A stretch of 24,299 nt of DNA from CAZVAR01 sp964625225 (lineage in GTDB: Bacteria; Pseudomonadota; Alphaproteobacteria; JAJUGE01). Numbering within the stretch: the stretch's first letter is position 1; each line of letters begins with the position of its first letter. Below the pieces are notes generated by a model. That model had not been told where the DNA came from. It saw nothing but the letters and a program-made list of their open reading frames with translations, and ran no database searches. Positions 22,088 through 24,299 of the stretch are shown here, piece after piece. The position numbers were made by a program, and so were the translations under genes. Location of the stretch: positions 1 through 24,299 of the forward strand of contig CAZVAR010000043.1 in NCBI GenBank assembly GCA_964625225.1, written 5' to 3'.

Positions 22088-23215
22088 CTACTCCGTCAAA
22101 TCCTCCCAGAACTCCTTCACTTTGGCGAAGAAGCCCTCGGACTGCGGGCTATGCCCCTTGCCGGCTTCCTCGAACTCCCGCAGCAGATCCTGCTGCTTCT
22201 TGGTGAGATTGGTCGGAGTCTCGACAATCGTCTCGACGTACATATCGCCGACGCTGCGGCTGTTCAGCACCGGCATGCCCTTGCCGCGCAGGCGGAACTG
22301 CTGACCGGTCTGGGTGCCGGCCGGCACCGTGATCTTGGCGCGACTTCCGTCGAGCGCCGGCACCTCGATGCTGCCACCCAGTGCCGCCGTGACCATCGGG
22401 ATCGGCACGCGGCAATAGATGTTGGCGCCGTCGCGCTGGAAGACCCGATGCGGCGCGATCGACAGGAAAATGTAGAGATCGCCCGGCGGCCCGCCGCGCA
22501 GACCGGCCTCGCCCTCGCCGGCGAGGCGAATGCGGGTGCCGTCTTCCACCCCCGGGGGGATGTTTACGGCGAGGCTCTTCTCCCGGCGCACGCGCCCTAG
22601 GCCGCCGCAGGACGTGCAGGGATCCCGGATGACCTGCCCCGTGCCCTGGCAGGTCGGGCAGGTGCGCTCGATCGTGAAGAAGCCCTGCTGCGCGCGTACC
22701 CGGCCGATACCCTGACAGGTCGCGCATGCTACCGGCGGTGCTCCGCCCTCGGCGCCGGAGCCGCCGCAGTCCTCGCAATTGACCGACGACGGGACCTTGA
22801 TCGTAGCCTGTCGGCCCCTGTACGCATCCTCGAGCGAGATGGTCATGTTGTAGCGGAGGTCGGCCCCGCGCTGCATCGCCTGACCGCGCCGACCGCGCAT
22901 CTCGCCGAACATCTCATCGAAGATGTCCGCGAAGCTCGACGCGAAATTGAAGTCGAATCCGCCGGAACGGAAGCCGCCATGGCCCCCGTTGGCAAACGCT
23001 TCCGGACCGTAGCGGTCGTAGGCCGCGCGTTTCTCCGGGTCCTTCAGGACCTCGTAGGCCTCGTTGATCTCCTTGAACGCCTGCTCGGCTGCCTTGTCGC
23101 CCGGATTCCGGTCCGGGTGATACTGCATGGCGAGCTTGCGGTACGCCTTTTTCACCGCGTCCGCATCGGCAGTCCTCGCGACGCCGAGAATGTCGTAATA
23201 GTCGCGGCTGGCCAT
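22088..23215 (-). CDS. dnaJ: Chaperone protein DnaJ
   Basis: DnaJ is the J-domain cochaperone that stimulates DnaK ATPase and delivers substrates. The 375-aa product has the J domain with HPD at residues 33-35 and a Gly/Phe-rich linker (about 77-110). Four zinc-binding repeats follow: CEDCGGSG (147-154), CATCQGIG (164-171), CPTCQGTG (186-193) and CTSCGGLG (200-207), then the C-terminal substrate-binding domains. ATG 23215 is preceded by AAGG at close spacing. It follows dnaK after 95 nt that contain a long hairpin, so the two genes are likely co-transcribed with different output. Confidence 0.98.
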   Translation of the reverse strand: MASRDYYDILGVARTADADAVKKAYRKLAMQYHPDRNPGDKAAEQAFKEINEAYEVLKDPEKRAAYDRYGPEAFANGGHGGFRSGGFDFNFASSFADIFDEMFGEMRGRRGQAMQRGADLRYNMTISLEDAYRGRQATIKVPSSVNCEDCGGSGAEGGAPPVACATCQGIGRVRAQQGFFTIERTCPTCQGTGQVIRDPCTSCGGLGRVRREKSLAVNIPPGVEDGTRIRLAGEGEAGLRGGPPGDLYIFLSIAPHRVFQRDGANIYCRVPIPMVTAALGGSIEVPALDGSRAKITVPAGTQTGQQFRLRGKGMPVLNSRSVGDMYVETIVETPTNLTKKQQDLLREFEEAGKGHSPQSEGFFAKVKEFWEDLTE

Positions 23216-23255
23216 GCGCCTTGATCAGAGAATTTCGAACGAAACGCTACGTCAC

Positions 23256-23286
23256 TGTCCCGGCCGGCACGGCGCCGGCCGGGACA
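23256..23286 (-). other. 13-bp perfect hairpin in the dnaK-dnaJ spacer
   Basis: TGTCCCGGCCGGC and its exact complement flank a 5-nt loop. There is no T run on the minus strand after it, so it is unlikely to be an efficient intrinsic terminator by itself. It lies 24 nt past the dnaK stop and 40 nt before dnaJ, where mRNA processing or stability differences between the two genes could be set. Confidence 0.8.
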
Positions 23287-23310
23287 ATCCGCTGGTTGGA
23301 CCTATACGGG

Positions 23311-24299
<989 letters not shown>

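Overview
The window reads as a high-GC (roughly two-thirds G+C by eye) alphaproteobacterial chromosome segment, most likely Rhodospirillales-like. The evidence is the gene order olsB-like/plsC/miaB/phoH/ybeY/corC/lnt/HTH/metK/trmB/rimP/nusA, which is an alphaproteobacterial arrangement, together with a MucR-family regulator and the protein sequences themselves. A run of 10 N at 6806-6815 inside ybeY marks a draft-assembly join. No rRNA, tRNA, insertion sequence, prophage or CRISPR array was recognised. Almost every gene is on the minus strand, so transcription runs from right to left; the only plus-strand genes are a TusA-like gene and an MFS transporter.

Layout from right to left, in the direction of transcription: the 3' part of dnaK and all of dnaJ (24299-22088) with a 13-bp perfect hairpin between them; an OsmC-family gene and a 57-aa two-helix membrane protein (21899-21257); a convergent plus-strand FSR-like MFS transporter (19997-21250); and a divergent three-subunit molybdoenzyme operon (19610-14928). 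That operon encodes a molybdopterin subunit without a Tat signal, a four-cluster ferredoxin subunit and a DmsC/NrfD-like membrane anchor. It is best read as a SoeABC-type cytoplasmic sulfite:quinone oxidoreductase. A 35-codon small ORF, not in standard descriptions of these operons as far as I know, lies between the second and third subunits and is coupled to both.

Next come nfuA-like, nitroreductase (RutE-like), tsaB and rimI (14825-12446), covering iron-sulfur delivery, a flavin reductase, tRNA t6A modification and ribosomal-protein acetylation. The last three junctions are tight or overlapping. rimI meets a small TusA-like gene tail to tail at a shared TCATGA palindrome. mucR is divergent from tusA.

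The next block (11408-4023) runs olsB-like, plsC/olsA-like, miaB, phoH, ybeY, corC, lnt. Consecutive genes overlap by 4 to about 35 nt, implying one coupled operon for membrane lipid and lipoprotein acylation, tRNA modification and RNA/ribosome maturation. An XRE-type regulator follows (3911-3396) with palindromes in its promoter that look like an autoregulatory operator. Then come metK-trmB (SAM synthesis and a SAM-dependent tRNA methylase, overlapping GTGA) and finally rimP-nusA. The rimP-nusA leader contains a plausible promoter followed by an intrinsic terminator ahead of the first gene, suggesting attenuation or autoregulation.

Most of the window is conserved housekeeping sequence. The parts most worth a second look are the soe-like operon with its small ORF and neighbouring transporter, the terminator-containing rimP-nusA leader, and the paired palindromes upstream of the XRE regulator gene.
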